Shown here: positions 60,801-64,000 of the stretch, in pieces | How the letters are laid out: every line of letters starts with the position of its first letter | Numbering within the stretch: the stretch's first letter is position 1 | Assembly (NCBI GenBank): GCA_008360955.1 | Contig: LUCM01008159.1 | Coordinates: forward strand, 11,865 to 75,864 | DNA from: Fasciolopsis buskii | Lineage: Eukaryota > Platyhelminthes > Trematoda > Plagiorchiida > Fasciolidae | Direction of reading: 5' to 3' | DNA: 64,000 bases | The notes under the pieces: generated by a model | Told to the model about the DNA's origin: nothing | The model's database searches: none | The model's input: only the letters and a program-made list of their open reading frames with translations | Position numbers and translations under genes: made by a program

Positions 60801-61470
60801 TTTCGTTTGGACCGTTATTCCACCAGTGTGCCAGATTTTGTAATAATGAAAAAAGTCAATGACATGCAATCGCAAGACATTGTTCCGACTGAAAAAGCAG
60901 TCAGTTTATTTCTGACTAGGTTCTGGTCGAAAAACGGTTCGTTCAGCAAATTCGCCAACCCCGAAACAATCAAGTATGATTTGGGATAGAAGTCTAATTG
61001 GCCGTTTTATTCAACTTCTGCCGGTTTTGTGGAAATACGGATTTTGTTGAGAGTTTTTGTAAAGCAAATCCTGTCCGGAATTTGGATTTTTTCTTTCTTA
61101 TCTCTCGCGAAGTGAATTAGAATGTACATTAGTTTAACGATTGCTTGTCCATAGCATTTCTCAGCAACGAGTGACCGAACCGTTTTATTTTCACCTGATA
61201 AAAAATCGAATGACAGACATTTCGGCAGTTTGGAAAAATGTGTCAGTTGATTGAGTTCCACTGCACCCCGTGCGACAAAAACATTTCGGAACGACTGATT
61301 AAATGGATCTCGGGGATGAATAAGGACAAATTATTTGTATCCCCTATTTTTTTTATCCTGGCTGTTTGTGATCGGTTTTCGATCGTGAATTCGTCTCAGA
61401 TTGTGCGCAACACTGGGCAAGCCCACGAAATCGTCGCAGTGAACAAACAGTTTTGTACAGTTTTCCGTGC
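54829..61470. other. Anonymous non-coding DNA
   Basis: No gene recognised. Small open frames (55,477-55,701, 56,799-57,074, 58,558-58,857) have no motif; the last encodes 99 residues beginning in unique sequence and is the only one whose codon mix looks protein-like. A (GT)n tract lies at 57,418-57,443. Confidence 0.35.
57418..57443. repeat. (GT)n microsatellite
   Basis: Twelve to thirteen perfect GT units. Confidence 0.9.
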
Positions 61471-61515
61471 CCTTCTGATAGCTAAACACCTAAGCCTGAG
61501 TTCGAATCCTTTTCA
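61470..61515 (+). mobile_element. Isolated B-box, possible SINE fossil
   Basis: GAGTTCGAATCC at 61,498-61,509 with TGATAGCTAAACACC 25 bases upstream as a poor A-box. No known tail follows. Confidence 0.3.
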
Positions 61516-63265
61516 AATAAACAGCTTTGGAAGCGACGGTACATGGTGCAAAAAAGAGTTGATATAAAATACTAATATCCTGCGCAAAAATTAACAGTCC
61601 ATATCTTATTTTTCTTAGCAAAATTGTCATCTGTGCAACGAGTTTTCGCCTTTTCCGTTCAAGCTTTTGAGCTAGTCCAAGTTGCCAGTTATTTGTGACT
61701 TCGTAAATGCTGGCACTGCTCTGCAACTTATAATTTCAAATAAGCCACTCAGAATAGTTGTAAATTTTGTGTTTCTCCCAGTCTTTGTTGATAAATTTAG
61801 GACATAAAACCTGTCACCACTGAAATGGATAACACTCAAGCAATTAGTGTGCACCGTGCACGGCCACCAAAGTGGACCGATCTCAAAATAACCCCTAACT
61901 AACGCCAACTGATTTCAGCTGTATACGGTTACTGTTTCTTTCACCGGGGTTTTATCACCTTTAAACAATGATTGCCTGTCGGCTGACACTGTAAAGCGCT
62001 GCTGCAATTTGACCTCAAGTTACTGACAAAGTCGGAATCATAGGTTTGTAAAAGATACAAAAGATAAAAGACGTGATGTGGCCGGGCACTCGTGCCGGAC
62101 ATTGGTTTCGTTTGCACTTGTGCCGTCACGGGACAAGCACACCATTGGCAAAATCAATGAGGGTCATTCAAGGTCAATTCCGAGAAAGAAAGGTAGCGTC
62201 AGAGAGGAAGGGTAGACATTTACACTAGATAGGTTCTGTTCGCTACCAGGCGAGAAGCCTGAATGAGGAAATCATTCGAAAAAGACCGGGATAATTCACA
62301 ATCAATGTGATTACACCGATAGCATCTGGCAAGAAAGAGATCACAAAATATTAAACTTATTTATTCATCCTGACCCTAATTGAGTTAGAAGTCAGTCGAT
62401 ATATCTGAATTTTGAGAAACAAACGAACGAAAAGCACACTAACAACGGGAACAGTGATGTACGCAACCACCAGTATCTTCTTCTACAGATGCCGCGCATT
62501 TCATATTCTTGAGGCAACTTTTCCCCTATAAAATATTAAACTTGAATAGAATTAGCATTGATCTTTATGATTTACCTTATCGCTTGTTACATTTGGGCAT
62601 GCCGGATGACCGTTGACCAAATAAAATAGGTTTATAGTTCATTTGATGGTTTGATCGGTTACTGGGTTGTTTGAACAAATCAGTGTAACTACGGTGATCA
62701 ATGCCGACTAGAAAGCAAGGGGTTCTTTGTGCAAATGACCGTAAATTTTTGAAATTTGAAAATCAATGAACCGTTATTCGAAACATCTTACATCGACTTG
62801 CATTTGGATATGCAACGGATATTTCGAAACTACATTGTATTTGAATTATCAATCATTAGCAATTCTGCGTGATAGTTTGATAGTACGAACCAACTGATTT
62901 TATGCACTTCAGAAAATTTATCCCAGCATTTGACAACCGAAAGCCGACACGGCGGGCATTTCCGCGATAAACTGACGGTCGCCGATTAATTGCCGTCTAG
63001 TGACGTTAACATGCTGATGCGTAGCGGAGTGCTGAATATTCCATTTAACAACTGGTTGGCTGATTTGTCAGTTTATTTGTTCAACTGTTTTGTATTGCAG
63101 TTTTCTAGAAGAACTTCCAGTCAAAGACATCTTGCTTCGTATGTCATGAGTGATCTTGCTGACTTCTAAATTCTCAAAGTCAAATTGCGAAAGTGTTCAC
63201 GATCATGAGTGCCCTATGATCACATAATTGATCCTCAGGTGAAATATCCAAACACCGATCGAGAC
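61516..63265. other. Anonymous non-coding DNA
   Basis: No ORF, repeat or RNA gene recognised. Confidence 0.35.
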
Positions 63266-63345
63266 GGTCTTGTGGCTCAGCCGGTGGTGTACACGTAGTC
63301 CAAATGCAAAGATTGCGTCCATTCGTGGGCTCGAATCCCATCGAA
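63266..63345 (+). mobile_element. tRNA-like unit (SINE head)
   Basis: A-box TGTGGCTCAGCCGG (about 63,271-63,284) and B-box GGGCTCGAATCCC (63,328-63,340) at a separation near that of a tRNA with a long variable arm. The ends do not form an acceptor stem, so it is a SINE or pseudo-tRNA rather than a gene. The A-box resembles the one at 22,967. Confidence 0.5.
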
Positions 63346-64000
63346 ATCAAAAACTCGTCGAAATTGGATCATTTCAGCTTTTGTCAAAAATCAGGCAACC
63401 AAATTTCTTGATTCAGTGCGTTAATTTTGAAAAGAAGCCGATACTTTTACTCTACTTTTTAATTGACACGTTCAAATGAATCTCGAATGAGTAGGCTGTT
63501 TGTGTTGGCAAAATTACGGAGGTCAACTATGCTTCGGATATTTTGTTTGAGTCAGAAAAAACAGTTCGTACGAATGTCCTAGGTTCTACCTTGTACAAAG
63601 AATGATCCGTCCGCGGTTGGCAAACTGATTGAAGTTGAATGAGGACTTCAGTATGACCGACAATAATGCCGGCCAAAGACGGAGTTCGCGTTAATTGACT
63701 AATATGCAAGTGGATTTCCTAGATGACTTGCAATGACGGACACAGTTGGAACGAAGTTGAAAGTGTCGTGACAGGACCCACGGTTTAGAATTTTGGCCCT
63801 CGCAGTCAGCTCCACATGTTTGAGACATTACCGGCGAAGATGTCCTGTCAATGGAACTCTGATCCCGGGGAAAACTTAGGAACACGTATGTGCACCAACA
63901 CACGGACACACATACTACATTGGATGCAAGATCGGCTTCAAGAGTACACCACGGAAAACAGCGGTCAGAATGGGGCATGTCAGTTTGATCTTGTCTGTTG
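63346..64000. other. Anonymous non-coding DNA to window end
   Basis: Open frames on the minus strand (63,527-63,978) are unrecognised. No repeats seen. Confidence 0.3.

Noticed and set aside
63268..63340. Functional tRNA gene
   Set aside because: Good A and B boxes but no acceptor-stem pairing.
1..64000. CRISPR array, operons, bacterial promoters or phage genes
   Set aside because: No regularly spaced repeats other than microsatellites; retroelement content and a splice-site-flanked exon show animal nuclear DNA.

Overview
This window is animal nuclear DNA, most likely from a large-genome parasitic flatworm (trematode). It is AT-rich, has no operons or dense coding, and is dominated by decayed transposable elements. 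The reverse transcriptase (RT) relics resemble fluke retroelements as I know them. That assignment is an inference from sequence style, not from a search.

Layout. 1-1,430: non-LTR RT relic interrupted by a tRNA-derived SINE. 3,545-4,330 (minus): a second relic of the same RT family. 4,703-4,872 (minus): another SINE copy. 5,380-8,215: decayed Ty3/gypsy gag-pol (zinc knuckle, RT, RNase H, integrase). 8,620-9,840: third non-LTR relic, missing its RT palm. 12,741-12,935: a near-perfect palindrome carrying hammerhead-like cores. 13,490-14,120: repeat family A. 14,292-14,699: the best host coding exon, an acidic protein resembling protein phosphatase inhibitor 2. 19,656-19,890: fourth non-LTR fragment. 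21,080-22,240: a Penelope-like element with RT and endonuclease remnants. 22.3-37 kb: mostly anonymous intergenic or intronic DNA with scattered tRNA-like SINE pieces.

37,031-40,372 is a damaged assembly region around a (GAT)n tract. A 19-base Nextera mosaic-end adapter sits at 38,423-38,441. It is followed by an indel-rich second copy of the preceding 1.4 kb, then by a 25-base N gap. The (GAT)n tract may lie in an Asp-rich coding exon.

45.6-54.8 kb holds a second copy of repeat A, split by a 1.66-kb segment that is present again at 53,190-54,828 with a few percent divergence. 43.5 and 50.1 kb share a 205-bp repeat in opposite orientations. The rest (54.8-64 kb) has only weak ORFs, microsatellites and tRNA-like promoter boxes.

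No complete host gene is visible. The biology is a layered transposon graveyard: long elements (RTE-like non-LTR, Ty3/gypsy, Penelope-like), short RNA-polymerase-III-type SINEs that may have used non-LTR machinery, and ribozyme-like palindromes. Two probable host exons stand among them.
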